NCBI RefSeq assembly: GCF_047495875.1 | Contig: NC_092474.1 | Location: forward strand, 16,947,851-17,011,850 | Direction: 5' to 3' | Length of the DNA: 64,000 nucleotides | Source of the DNA: Pithys albifrons albifrons | Taxonomy: Eukaryota > Chordata > Aves > Passeriformes > Thamnophilidae | Shown: in pieces, positions 1 through 9,600 of the stretch | Layout: each line of letters starts with the position of its first letter | How positions within the stretch are numbered: the first letter of the stretch is position 1 | The notes under the pieces: generated by a model | What the model was told of the DNA's origin: nothing | Databases searched by the model: none | The model's input: the letters and a program-made list of their open reading frames with translations, nothing else | Position numbers and translations under genes: made by a program

Positions 1-972
1 TCCGGGGAAGTGCCATTTTTAGGCCCAGAATTCCAGACGGACGAAGACACCTCCCAGGGAAAAGGTGCCAGGTCAGAAATCGAATTGTCCTTTGCTAGGG
101 TCAATGGTGCCCCATCATTGGCATCTCAGAGTTCAAGGCTGCCACCTTTTCCGTGGGCGCAAACATCAACGGCGCGTACCACTTTCTTGTCCGGGAAAGT
201 GCCATTTTTCAGCCCTGAATTCCAGACGGATGAAGAGTCCTCACAGGGAAGAGGCTCCCAGGACAGAAAGCGATTGTTCCATTTCTAGGGTTAATCGGGC
301 TCCATCATTGACACCTGAGAGCCCAAGGTTGCCTCCTATACCCTGGGCGCAAAGCTCGACCATGCGTGCTACGTGAGGGTCCGGGAAATTGCCGTTTCTC
401 ATTCCAGAATTCCAGACCGATGAAGATTCCTCCCTGGAAAAAGTTGTCAGGACAGAAAGCGATTGTTCCTTTTCTAGGGTTAATGGGGCTCCATCATTGA
501 CACCTGAGAGCCGAATGCTGCAATCTTTTCCCTGAGCGCAAAAGCTCGACGGTGCGTGCCAGTTGCGGGTCCAGGAATGTGCTGTTTCTCATCCCAGAAT
601 TCGAGGCCGATGAAGATTTTTCCCAGGAAAAAGGTGCCAGGACAGAAAGCAATTGTTCTTTTTCTAGAGGCAATGGGGCCCCATCATTGGCACCTGAGAG
701 CCCAAGGCTGTCACCTTTTGCCTGGGCACAAAGCTCGACGGTGCGTTCCACTTGCAGGTTAGGGGAAGTGCCGTTTTTGAGCCCAGAATTCCAGACGGAC
801 AAAAATTCCTCCCTGGGAAAAGGTGCCAGGACAGAAAGCGATTGTTATTTATCTAGTGTTAACGAGGACCAATCATTGGCACCTGAGAGCCCAAGGCTGC
901 CACTTTTGCCTGGGCACAAAGCTAGATGGTGCCTGCCACGTGCAGATCAGAGAAAGACCTTTGTTCAGCCCA

Positions 973-2486
973 GGATTCCAGACAGATGACGACTCCTCCC
1001 AGGGAAAAGGCTCCCAGGACAGAAAGCGATTGTTCCATTTCTAGTGTTAATGGGGGCCCGTCATTGGCATCTGAGAGCCAGAGGTTGCCTCCTTTTCCCT
1101 GGGCGCAAAGCACGACAGTGCGTGCCACATGCTGGTCCCAGAAAGTGCCGTTTTACAGCCCAGAATTCCAGACCAATGAAGACTCCTCCCAGGGAAAAGG
1201 TGCCAGGACAGAAAGCCATTGTGCTTTTTGTAAAGGTAATGGGGCCCCATCATTGGCACCTGAGAGCCCAAGACTGCCACCTTTTCCCTTGACGCAAAGC
1301 TCGATGGTGCGTTCCACTTGCGGGTCCAGGAAAGTGCCGATTCTCAGACCAGAATTCCAAACCGATGAAGATTCCTCCCTGGGAAAAGGTGCCAGGACAG
1401 AAAGCCATTCTGCCTTTTGTAGGGGTAATGGGGCACCATCATTGGCACCTGAGAGCCCAAGGCTGCCCCCTTTTCCCTGGGCGCAAAACTCGACGGTGTG
1501 TACCTTCTGCGGGTTTGGGGCAGTGCCATTTTTGAACCCAGATTTCCAGACGGACGAAGATTCCTCCCTGGGAAAAGGTGCCAGGACAGGAAGCAAGTGT
1601 TATTTTTCTACTGTTAACGGGGCCCCATCATTGGCACCTGAGAGCACAAGTCTGCCACCTTTTCCTTGGGCGCAAAGCTAGATGGTGCCTGCCACGTGCA
1701 GGTCAGAGAAAGTGCTTTGTTCAGCCCAGGATTCCAGACGGCTGACGACTCCTCCCAGAGAAAGGGCTCCCAGGACAGAAAGCGATTGTTCCATTTCTAG
1801 TGTTAATGGGGGCCCGTCATTGGCATCTGAGAGCCAGAGGTTGCCTCCTTTTCCCTGGGCGCAAAGCACGACAGTGCGCGCCACGTGCTGTACCCAGAAA
1901 GTGCCATTTTACAGCCCAGAATTCCAGACCAATGAAGACTCCTCCCAGGGAAAAGGTGCCAGGACAGAAAGCCATTGTGCTTTTTTGTAAAGGTAATGGG
2001 GCCCCATCATTGGCACCTGAGAGCCCAAGACTGCCCCCTTTTCCCTGGACGCAAAGTTTGATGGTGCGTTCCACTTGCGGGTGCAGGAAAGTGCCGATTC
2101 TCAGACCAGAATCCCAAACCGATGAAGATTCCTCCCTGGGAAAAGGTGCCAGGACAGAAAGCCATTGTGCCTTTTGTAGGGGTAATGGGGCACCATCATT
2201 GGCACCTGAGAGCCCAAGGCTGCCCCCTTTTCCCTGGGCGCAAAACTCGACGGTGTGTACCTTCTGCGGGTTTGGGGCAGTGCCATTTTTGAACCCAGAT
2301 TTCCAGACGGACGAAGATTCCCCGCTGGGAAAAGGTGCCAGGACAGAAAGCAAGTGTTATTTTTCTAGTGTTAATGGGGCCCCATCATTGGCATCTGAGA
2401 ACCCAAGGCTGCCACCTTTTCCCTGGACGCAAAGCTCGATGGTGCGTTCCACTTGCGGGTCCAGGAAAGTGCCGATTCTCAGACCA
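973..2486. repeat. Tandem duplication of four monomers (M1-M4 twice)
   Basis: M1-M2-M3-M4 at 973-1728 is followed at once by a second M1-M2-M3-M4 at 1729-2486. In the matching part of the 53-mer repeat only one set is present, and the alignment offset changes from 7742 to 6985 bp across this block, a difference of 757 bp or four monomers. The second set has its own changes: an extra T in the T-run near 1982, GAATCC in place of GAATTC at 2109, and CTGTACCCAG where M2 normally reads CTGGTCCCAG. It is thus not a fresh exact copy. Confidence 0.85.
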
Positions 2487-3998
2487 GAATTCCAAACCAA
2501 TGAAGATTCCTCCCTGGGAAAAGATGCCAGGACAGAAAGCCATTCTGCCTTTTGTAGGGGTAATGGGGCACCATCATTGGCAGCTGAGAGCCCAAGGCTG
2601 CCACCTTTTCCCTGGGCGCAAAACTCGACGGTGTGTACCTTGTGCGGGTTTGGGGCAGTGCCATTTTTGAACCCAGATTTCCAGACCGAAGAAGATTCCT
2701 CCCTGGGAAAAGATGCCAGGACAGAAAGCAAGTGTTATTTTTCTAGTGTTAACAAGGCCCCATCATTGGCACCTGAGAGCCCAAGGCTGCCACCTTTTGC
2801 CTGGACACAAATGTCGACGGCACGTGCCACTTGCGGGTCCGGGGAAGTGCCATTTTTCAGCCCAGAATTCCAGACGGACGAAGACACCTCCCAGGGAAAA
2901 GGTGCCAGGTCAGAAATCGAATTGTCCTTTGCTAGGGTCCATGGTGCCCCATCATTGGCACCTCAGAGTTCAAGGCTGCCACCTTTTCCGTGGGCGCAAA
3001 CATCAACGGCGCGTACCACTTTCTTGTCCGGGAAAGTGCCGTTTTTCAGCCCTGAATTCCGGACAGATGAAGACTCCTCACAGGGAAGAGGCTCCCAGGA
3101 AAGAAAGCGATTGTTCCATTTCTAGGGTTAATCGGGCTCCATCATTGGCACCTGAGAGCCCAAGGTTGCCTCCTATACCCTGGGCGCAAAGCTCGACCAT
3201 GCGTGGTACGTGAGGGTCCGGGAAATTGCCGTTTCTCATTCCAGAATTCCAGACCGATGAAGATTCCTCCCTGGAAAAAGGTGTCAGGACAGAAAGTGAT
3301 TGTTCCTTTTCTAGGGTTAATGGGGCTCCATCATTGACACCTGAGAGCCCAAGGATGCAACCTTTTCCCTGAGCGCAAAGCTCGACGGTGCGTGCCACTT
3401 GCGGGTCCAGGAAAGTGCTCTTTCTCATCCCAGAATTCGAGCCCAATGAAGATTTCTCCCAGGGAAAAGGTGCCAGGGCAGAAAGCAATTCTGCCTTTCT
3501 AGGGTTAATGGGGCCCCAAAATGGACACCTGAGAGCCCAAGGCTGCCACCTTTTCCCTGGGCGCAAAGCTCGACGGAGCGTTCCACGTGCGGGTCCAGGA
3601 AAGTGCCATTTTTCAGCTCAGAATTCCAGACCTATGAAGATTCCTCAGAAGGAAAAGGTACCAGGAGACAAAGCCGTTGTGTATTTTGTAATGCTAATTG
3701 GGCCCCATCATTGGCACCTGAGAGCCCAAGGCTGCCACCTTTTCCCTGGGCGCAAAGCTCGACGGTGCATACCCTGTGTGGGTGCGGGAAAGGGCCGTTT
3801 TTCAGCCCAGAATTCCAGACGGAAGTCGATTCCTCTCTGGGAAAAGGTGTCAGGACAGAAAGCCATTCTGCCTTTTCTAGGGGTAATGGGACCTCATCTT
3901 TGGCACCTGAGAGCCCAAGGCTGCCACCTTTTGCCTGGGCACAAAGCTCGACGGTGCGTTCCACTTGCAGGTCCGGGGAAGTGCCAGCTTTCAGTCTA

Positions 3999-4176
3999 GA
4001 ATTCCAGACGGACGAAAATTCCTCCCTGGGAAAAGGTGCCAGGACAGAAAGCGATTGTTATTTATCTAGTGTTAACGAGGACCCTTCATTGGCACCTGAG
4101 AGCCCAAGGCTGTTACCTCTTCCCTGGGTGCAGAGCCTGCCACGTGCAGGTCAGAGAAAGTGCTTTGTTCAGCCCA
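3999..4176. repeat. 178-bp shortened M13 monomer
   Basis: The M13-to-M1 passage normally reads GCAAAGCTAGATGGTGCCTGCC. Here it reads GCAGAGCCTGCC, a loss of about 10 bp near 4131-4138. The same short monomer occurs at 10984-11161 and 20947-21124, so the deletion predates the separation of this block and both 53-mer copies. Confidence 0.8.
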
Positions 4177-4366
4177 GGATTCCAGACGGCTGACGACTCC
4201 TCCCAGGGAAAGGGCTCCCAGGACAGAAAGCGATTGTTCCATTTCTAGTCTTAATGGGGGCCCGTCATTGGCATCTGAGAGCCAGAGGTTGCCTCCTTTT
4301 CCCTGGGCGCAAAGCACGACAGTGCGTGCCACGTGCTGGTCCCAGAAAGTGCCATTTTAGAGCCCA
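4177..4366 (+). repeat. Monomer type M1 (GGATTC type)
   Basis: Reference copy, 190 bp. Diagnostic bases upstream are TGCCTGCCACGTGCAGGTCA and AGAGAAAGTGCTTTG. The hexamer is GGATTC, so the EcoRI site is lost. Downstream are TGACGACTCC and GGCTCCCAGGAC. It carries an E-box core CACGTG at 4141-4146, just before the hexamer. The preceding monomer is usually 188 bp and this one 190 bp, so M1 has a small local phase shift. Here the preceding monomer is shortened to 178 bp (3999-4176). Confidence 0.9.
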
Positions 4367-4555
4367 GAATTCCAGACCAATGAAGACTCCTCCCAGGGAA
4401 AAGGTGCCAGGACAGAAAGCCATTCTACTTTTTGTAAAGGTAATGGGGCCCCATCATTGGCACCTGAGAGCCCAAGACTGCCACCTTTTCCCTGGACGCA
4501 AAACTCAATGGTGCGTTCCACTTGCGGGTCCAGGAAAGTGCCGATTCTCAGACCA
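4367..4555 (+). repeat. Monomer type M2
   Basis: Reference copy, 189 bp. Recognised by CACGTGCTGGTCCCAG and a GCCATTTTA run upstream of GAATTC, then ACCAATGAAGACTCC and, further on, TTTTTGTAAAGGTAATGG. It carries CACGTG at 4330-4335. In this copy the tract reads TTTTAG before AGCCC, where most M2 copies read TTTTACAGCCC. The monomer after it begins with the M3 signature in almost all occurrences. Confidence 0.9.
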
Positions 4556-4744
4556 GAATTCCAAACCAATGAAGATTCCTCCCTGGGAAAAGGTGCCAGG
4601 ACAGAAAGCCATTCTGCCTTTTGTAGGGGTAATGGGGCACCATCATTGGCAGCTGAGAGCCCAAGGCTGCCACCTTTTCCCTGGGCGCAAAGCTCGACGG
4701 TATGTACCTTGTGCGGGTTTGGGGCAGTGCCATTTTTGAACCCA
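4556..4744 (+). repeat. Monomer type M3
   Basis: Reference copy, 189 bp. Marked by GATTCTCAGACCAGAATTC followed by CCAAACC, and later CTTTTGTAGGGGTAATGG. M3-M4 is one of the most frequent neighbour pairs in the array and is sometimes doubled (M3-M4-M3-M4 at 2109-2864). In units U2 to U4 of the 32-mer repeat the EcoRI site of one M3 is changed to GAATTG. Confidence 0.9.
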
Positions 4745-4933
4745 GATTTCCAGACGGACGAAGACTCCTCCCTGGGAAAAGGTGCCAGGACAGAAAGCAA
4801 GTGTTATTTTTCTACTGTTAACGGGGCCCCATCATTGGCACCTGAGAGCCCAAGGCTGCCACCTTTTGCCTGGGCGCAAATGTCAATGGCGCGTGCCACT
4901 TGCAGGTCCGGGGAAGTGCCATTTTTCAGCCCA
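4745..4933 (+). repeat. Monomer type M4 (GATTTC type)
   Basis: Reference copy, 189 bp. Marked by GGGTTTGGGGCAGTGCC and GAACCCAGATTTCCAGACGG, so the EcoRI site is lost. Downstream it has GAAAGCAAGTGTTATTTT and a GTTAAC (HpaI) site at 4817-4822. Together with M13 it accounts for nearly all the GTTAAC sites I noticed, which makes HpaI a useful mapping marker. Confidence 0.9.
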
Positions 4934-5122
4934 GAATTCCAGACGGACGAAGACACCTCCCAGGGAAAAGGTGCCAGGTCAGAAATCGAATTGTCCTTTT
5001 CTATGGTCAATGGTGCCCCATCATTGGCACCTCAGAGTTCAAGGCTGCCACCTTTTCCGTGGGCGCAAACATCAACGGCGCGTACCACTTTCTTGTCCGG
5101 GAAAGTGCCGTTTTTCAGCCCT
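4934..5122 (+). repeat. Monomer type M5
   Basis: Reference copy, 189 bp. Marked upstream by AAATGTC(A/G)ACGGCGCG and GTCCGGGGAAGTGCC, and downstream by GACGAAGACACC and GTCAGAAATCGAATTG, then CTCAGAGTTCAAGG and CCTTTTCCGTGGG. The GTCGAC form of the upstream motif is a SalI site found in many M5, M9-hybrid and M11 copies. The left half of M5 is the part most often found in hybrid monomers (M5/M9 and M5/M12). Confidence 0.9.
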
Positions 5123-5312
5123 GAATTCCAGACGGATGAAGAGTCCTCACAGGGAAGAGGCTCCCAGGACAGAAAGCGATTGTTCCATTTCTAGGGTTAA
5201 TCGGGCCCCATCATTGGCACCTGAGAGCCCAAGGTTGCCTCCTATACCCTGGGCGCAAAGCTCGACCATGCGTGTTACGTGAGGGTCCGGGAAATTGCCG
5301 TTTCTCATTCCA
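5123..5312 (+). repeat. Monomer type M6
   Basis: Reference copy, 190 bp. Marked by AACATCAACGGCGCGTACC and TTTCTTGTCCGGG before CCCTGAATTC; the hexamer is CAATTC in most copies in the right half of the window. Downstream it has GAGGCTCCCAGG and TTAATCGGG. It contains CTAGGGTTA at 5191-5199. Confidence 0.9.
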
Positions 5313-5577
5313 GAATTCCAGACCGATGAAGATTCCTCCCTGGGAAAAGGTGTCAGGACAGAAAGCGATTGTTCCTTTTCTAGGGTTAATGGGGCTCCAT
5401 CATTGACACCTGAGAGCCCAAGGCTGCAACCTTTTCCCTGAGCGCAAAGCTCAAAGGTGCGTGCCACTTGCGGGTCCAGGAATGTGCTGTTTCTCATCCC
5501 AGAAATCGAGGCCGATGAAGATTTCTCCCAGGGAAAAGGTACCAGGGCAGAAAGCAATTGTGCCTTTTCTAGGGTTA
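5191..5577 (+). promoter_or_regulatory. Three phased CTAGGGTTA sites (TRF1/TRF2 Myb-site match)
   Basis: CTAGGGTTA occurs at 5191-5199, 5380-5388 and 5569-5577, at exactly 189-bp spacing, and again at 6136-6144. It fits the consensus YTAGGGTTR known for the Myb/SANT domains of vertebrate TRF1 and TRF2. 189 bp is 18.0 turns at 10.5 bp per turn, so the sites face the same side of the helix. The match is seen; binding is inference. In other monomer types the same place reads CTAGGGGTA, CTAGTGTTA, GTAAAGGTA or CTAGGGTCA and does not match. Confidence 0.35.
5313..5501 (+). repeat. Monomer type M7
   Basis: Reference copy, 189 bp. Marked by GCTCGACCATGCGTG, GTGAGGGTCCGGGAAATTG and TCTCATTCCAGAATTC. 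Downstream it has GGTGTCAGGACAG and GGGGCTCCATCATTGACACC. It contains CTAGGGTTA at 5380-5388, exactly 189 bp after the one in M6. Confidence 0.9.
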
Positions 5578-5690
5578 ATGGGGCTCCAAAACTGACACCT
5601 GAGAGCCCAAGGCTGCCACCTTTTCCCTGGGCGCAAAGCTCGACGGAGCGTTCCACGTGCGGGTCCAGGAAAGTGCCATTTTTCAGCCCA
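5502..5690 (+). repeat. Monomer type M8
   Basis: Reference copy, 189 bp. Marked by AATGTGCTGTTTCTCATCCC and then, in most copies, GAATTCGAGGCCGATG. This copy has GAAATC in place of GAATTC. The preceding segment reads CCTGAGCGCAAAGCTC, where other types read CTGGGCGC. It contains CTAGGGTTA at 5569-5577, again 189 bp from the previous one. Confidence 0.9.
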
Positions 5691-5879
5691 GAATTCCAGA
5701 CCTATGAAGATTCCTCAGAGGGAAAAGGTACCAGGAGACAAAACCATTGTGTATTTTGTAATGCTAATTGGGCCCCATCATTGGCACCTGAGAGCCCAAG
5801 GCTGCCACCTTTTCCCTGGGTGCAAAGCTCAACGGTGCATACCCTGTGCGGGTCCGGGAAAGGGCCGTTTTTCAGCCCA
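5691..5879 (+). repeat. Monomer type M9 (KpnI type)
   Basis: Reference copy, 189 bp. Marked by GGAGCGTTCCACGTGCGGG upstream and ACCTATGAAG downstream, followed by GGTACC (KpnI) at 5727-5732, AGGAGACAAA and TGTATTTTGTAATGCTAATT. It has CACGTG at 5654-5659. Its middle section is the most divergent of all types. In the 32-mer repeat some copies have lost a base here (TTTGGAATGC or TTTGTAATGC), giving 188 bp. Confidence 0.9.
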
Positions 5880-6068
5880 GAATTCCAGACGGAAGTCGAT
5901 GCCTCTCTGGGAAAAGGTGTCAAAACATAAAGCCGTTGTGCCTTTTCTAGGGGTATTGGGGCCTCATCTTTGGTACCTGAGAGCCCAAGGCTGCCACCTT
6001 TTCCCTGGGCGCAAATGTCGACGGCGCGTGCCACTTGCAAGTCCGGGAATGTGCCGTTTCTCATCCCA
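5880..6068 (+). repeat. Monomer type M10
   Basis: Reference copy, 189 bp. Marked by GTGCATACCCTGTGCGGG, GGGAAAGGGCCG and, after the hexamer, GACGGAAGTCGAT followed by CTCTCTGGG. The CATACC form is what CpG deamination of the usual CGTGCC would give. Most copies have GACCTCATCTTTGGCACC, where other types have CCCCATCATTGGC. Confidence 0.9.
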
Positions 6069-6256
6069 GAATTCCAGGCCAGCGAAGATTTCTCCCTGGG
6101 AAAAGGTGCCAGGACAGAAAGCGCTTGTGCCTTTTCTAGGGTTAATGGGGCCCCAAAATTGGCAGCTGAGAGCCCAGGGCTGCCACCTTTTCCCTCGACG
6201 CAAAGCTCGACGGTGCGTGCCACATGCGGGTAAGGGAAAGAGCCGTTTTCAGCCCA
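6069..6256 (+). repeat. Monomer type M11
   Basis: Reference copy, 188 bp. Marked by CACTTGCAAGTCCGGGAATG, TCTCATCCCAGAATTC and CCAGGCCAGCGAAGATTTC. Downstream it has GGGGCCCCAAAATTGGCAGC, where other types have GGGGCCCCATCATTGGCACC. It contains CTAGGGTTA at 6136-6144. It usually follows M10 and precedes M12. Confidence 0.9.
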
Positions 6257-6446
6257 GAATTCCAGACCAATGAAGATTCCTCCCAGGGAAAAGGTGCCAG
6301 GACAGAAAGCGATTGTTCTTTTTCTAGGGGTAATGGGGCCCAATCATTGGCACCTGAGAACCCAAGGCTGCCACCTTTTGCCTGGGTATAAAGCTCGAGC
6401 GTGCGTTCCACTTGCAGGTTCGGGGGAAGTGCCGTTTTTTAGCCCA
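6257..6446 (+). repeat. Monomer type M12
   Basis: Reference copy, 190 bp. Marked by CACATGCGGGTAAGGGAAAG and GAGCCGTTTTCAGCCC upstream of GAATTC, then ACCAATGAAGATTCC. The segment before it is one base short, so the preceding monomer is 188 bp. A version with GTCACATGGGGGTAAGGG is specific to the 32-mer repeat and its left neighbour. Confidence 0.9.
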
Positions 6447-6634
6447 GAATTCCAGACGTATGAAAATTCCTTCCAGGGAAAAGGTGCCAGGACAGAAAGC
6501 GATTGTTATTTATCTAGTGTTAACGGGGCCCCATCATTGGTACCTGAGAGCCCAAGGCTGCCACCTTTTGCCTGGGCGCAAAGCTAGATGGTGCCTGCCA
6601 CGTGCAGGTCAGAGAAAGTGCTTTGTTCAGCCCA
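6447..6634 (+). repeat. Monomer type M13
   Basis: Reference copy, 188 bp. Marked by GCGTTCCACTTGCAGGT upstream and TGAAAATTCC or CGAAAATTCC downstream, then TTATTTATCTAGTGTTAACG with GTTAAC at 6519-6524. It leads into M1 (CTAGATGGTGCC) in nearly every occurrence, closing the cycle. Confidence 0.9.
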
Positions 6635-9600
6635 GAATTCCAGACGGATGGCGACTCCTCCCAGGGAAAGGGCTCCCAGGACAGAAAGCGATTGTTCCAT
6701 TTCTAGTGTTAATGGGGGCCCGTCATTGGCATCTGAGAGCCAGAGGTTGCCTCCTTTTCCCTGGGCGCAAAGCACGACAGTGCGTGCCACGTGCTGGTCC
6801 CAGAAAGTGCCATTTTACAGCCCAGAATTCCAGACCAATGAAGACTCCTCCCAGGGAAAAGGTGCCAGGACAGAAAGCGATTGTTATTTATCTAGTGTTA
6901 ACGGGGACCCATCGTTTGCACCTGAGAGCCCAAGGCTGCCACCTTTTCCCTGGGCGCAGAGCTAGATGGTGCCTGCCACATGCAGGTCAGAGAAAGTGCT
7001 TTGTTCAGCCCAGGATTCCAGACGGCTGACGACTCCTCCCAGGGAAAAGGCTCCCAGGACAGAAAGCGATTGTTCCATTTCTAGTGTTAATGGGGGCCTG
7101 TCATTGGCATCTGAGAGCCAGAGGTTGCCTCCTTTTCCCTGGGCTCAAAGCACGACAGTGCGTGCCACGTGCTGGTCCCAGAAAGTGCCATTTTAGAGCC
7201 CAGAATTCAAGACCAATGAAGACTCCTCCCAGGGAAAAGGTGCCAGGACAGAAAGCCATTGTGCTTTTTGTAAAGGTAATGGGGCCCCATCATTGGCACC
7301 TGAGAGCCCAAGACTGCCACCTTTTCCCTGGACGCAAAGCTCGATGGTGCGTTCCACTTGCGGGTCCAGGAAAGTGCCGATTCTCAGACCAGAATTCCAA
7401 ACCGATGAAGATTCCTCCCTGGGAAAAGGTGCCAGGACAGAAAGCCATTCTGCCTTTTGTAGGGGTAATGGGGCACCATCATTGGCACCTGAGAGCCCAA
7501 GGCTGCCCCCTTTTCCCTGGGCGCAGAGCTCGACGGTGTGTACCTTGTGCGTGTTTAGGGCAGTGCCATTTTTGAACCCAGATTTCCAGACGGACGAAGA
7601 TTCCTCCCTGGGAAAAGGTGCCAGGACAGAAAGCAAGTGTTATTTTTCTAGTGTTAACAAGGCCCCATCATTGGCACCTGAGAGCCCAAGGCTGCCACCT
7701 TTTGCCTGGGCACAAATGTCGACGGCACGTGCCACTTGCGGGTCCGGGGAAGTGCCATTTTTAGGCCCAGAATTCCAGACGGACGAAGACACCTCCCAGG
7801 GAAAAGGTGCCAGGTCAGAAATCGAATTGTCCTTTGCTAGGGTCAATGGTGCCCCATCATTGGCATCTCAGAGTTCAAGGCTGCCACCTTTTCCGTGGGC
7901 GCAAACATCAACGGCGCGTACCACTTTCTTGTCCGGGAAAGTGCCGTTTTTCAGCCCTGAATTCCAGACGGATGAAGAGTCCTCACAGGGAAGAGGCTCC
8001 CAGGACAGAAAGCGATTGTTCCATTTCTAGGGTTAATCGGGCTCCATCATTGACACCTGAGAGCCCAAGGTTGCCTCCTATACCCTGGGCGCAAAGCTCG
8101 ACCATGCGTGCTACGTGAGGGTCCGGGAAATTGCCGTTTCTCATTCCAGAATTCCAGACCGATGAAGATTCCTCCCTGGAAAAAGTTGTCAGGACAGAAA
8201 GCGATTGTTCCTTTTCTAGGGTTAATGGGGCTCCATCATTGACACCTGAGAGCCGAATGCTGCAATCTTTTCCCTGAGCGCAAAAGCTCGACGGTGCGTG
8301 CCAGTTGCGGGTCCAGGAATGTGCTGTTTCTCATCCCAGAATTCGAGGCCGATGAAGATTTTTCCCAGGAAAAAGGTGCCAGGACAGAAAGCAATTGTTC
8401 TTTTTCTAGAGGCAATGGGGCCCCATCATTGGCACCTGAGAGCCCAAGGCTGTCACCTTTTGCCTGGGCACAAAGCTCGACGGTGCGTTCCACTTGCAGG
8501 TTAGGGGAAGTGCCGTTTTTGAGCCCAGAATTCCAGACGGATAAAAATTCCTCCCTGGGAAAAGGTGCCAGGACAGAAAGCGATTGTTATTTATCTAGTG
8601 TTAACGAGGACCAATCATTGGCACCTGAGAGCCCAAGGCTGCCACTTTTGCCTGGGCACAAAGCTAGATGGTGCCTGCCACGTGCAGATCAGAGAAAGAC
8701 CTTTGTTCAGCCCAGGATTCCAGACAGATGACGACTCCTCCCAGGGAAAAGGCTCCCAGGACAGAAAGCGATTGTTCCATTTCTAGTGTTAATGGGGGCC
8801 CGTCATTGGCATCTGAGAGCCAGAGGTTGCCTCCTTTTCCCTGGGCGCAAAGCACGACAGTGCGTGCCACGTGCTGGTCCCAGAAAGTGCCGTTTTACAG
8901 CCCAGAATTCCAGACCAATGAAGACTCCTCCCAGGGAAAAGGTGCCAGGACAGAAAGCCATTGTGCTTTTTGTAAAGGTAATGGGGCCCCATCATTGGCA
9001 CCTGAGAGCCCAAGACTGCCACCTTTTCCCTTGACGCAAAGCTCGATGGTGCGTTCCACTTGCGGGTCCAGGAAAGTGCCGATTCTCAGACCAGAATTCC
9101 AAACCGATGAAGATTCCTCCCTGGGAAAAGGTGCCAGGACAGAAAGCCATTCTGCCTTTTGTAGGGGTAATGGGGCACCATCATTGGCACCTGAGAGCCC
9201 AAGGCTGCCCCCTTTTCCCTGGGCGCAAAACTCGACGGTGTGTACCTTCTGCGGGTTTGGGGCAGTGCCATTTTTGAACCCAGATTTCCAGACGGACGAA
9301 GATTCCTCCCTGGGAAAAGGTGCCAGGACAGAAAGCAAGTGTTATTTTTCTAGTGTTAATGGGGCCCCATCATTGGCATCTGAGAACCCAAGGCTGCCAC
9401 CTTTTCCCTGGACGCAAAGCTCGATGGTGCGTTCCACTTGCGGGTCCAGGAAAGTGCCGATTCTCAGACCAGAATTCCAAACCGATGAAGATTCCTCCCT
9501 GGGAAAAGATGCCAGGACAGAAAGCCATTCTGCCTTTTGTAGGGGTAATGGGGCACCATCATTGGCACCTGAGAGCCCAAGGCTGCCACCTTTTCCCTGG

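Larger units (their letters stand above)
4177..6634. repeat. Complete 13-monomer cycle (inferred ancestral higher-order unit)
   Basis: Thirteen consecutive monomers, each of a different type, run from the GGATTC monomer at 4177 to just before the next M1 at 6635, for 2458 bp (13 x 189 = 2457). Hexamers are at 4177, 4367, 4556, 4745, 4934, 5123, 5313, 5502, 5691, 5880, 6069, 6257 and 6447. The same neighbour pairs recur throughout the window, and segments that break the order do so by skipping or repeating whole monomers. That makes this order the likely ancestor. Its ancestral status is inference; the order itself is read directly. Confidence 0.88.
1..7012. repeat. Rearranged 13-mer-derived block at the left edge
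   Basis: The first 27 bp are the tail of a monomer whose start lies outside the window. From 28 the monomer order is M5-6-7-8-13-1-2-3-4-1-2-3-4-3-4-5-6-7-8-9-10-13, then a complete M1 to M13 (4177-6634), then M1-M2 (6635-7012). Parts align to the 53-mer copy on the right at shifting offsets: 7742 bp up to about 1.7 kb, 6985 bp for 2.4 to 4.4 kb, and 5849 bp for 6.2 to 6.85 kb. It is therefore a relative of the 53-mer that has gained and lost whole monomers rather than a clean third copy. The M1 hexamer at 6635 is GAATTC where M1 normally has GGATTC. Confidence 0.9.

Noticed and set aside
1..189. Three ~63-bp sub-repeats inside the 189-bp monomer
   Set aside because: CCTTTTCTAGGG and CCTTTTCCCTGGG look alike, and GGGAAAAGGTGCC resembles GGGAAAGTGCCG. 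Splitting the monomer into thirds gives no convincing overall alignment, so an internal trimer origin is not supported.
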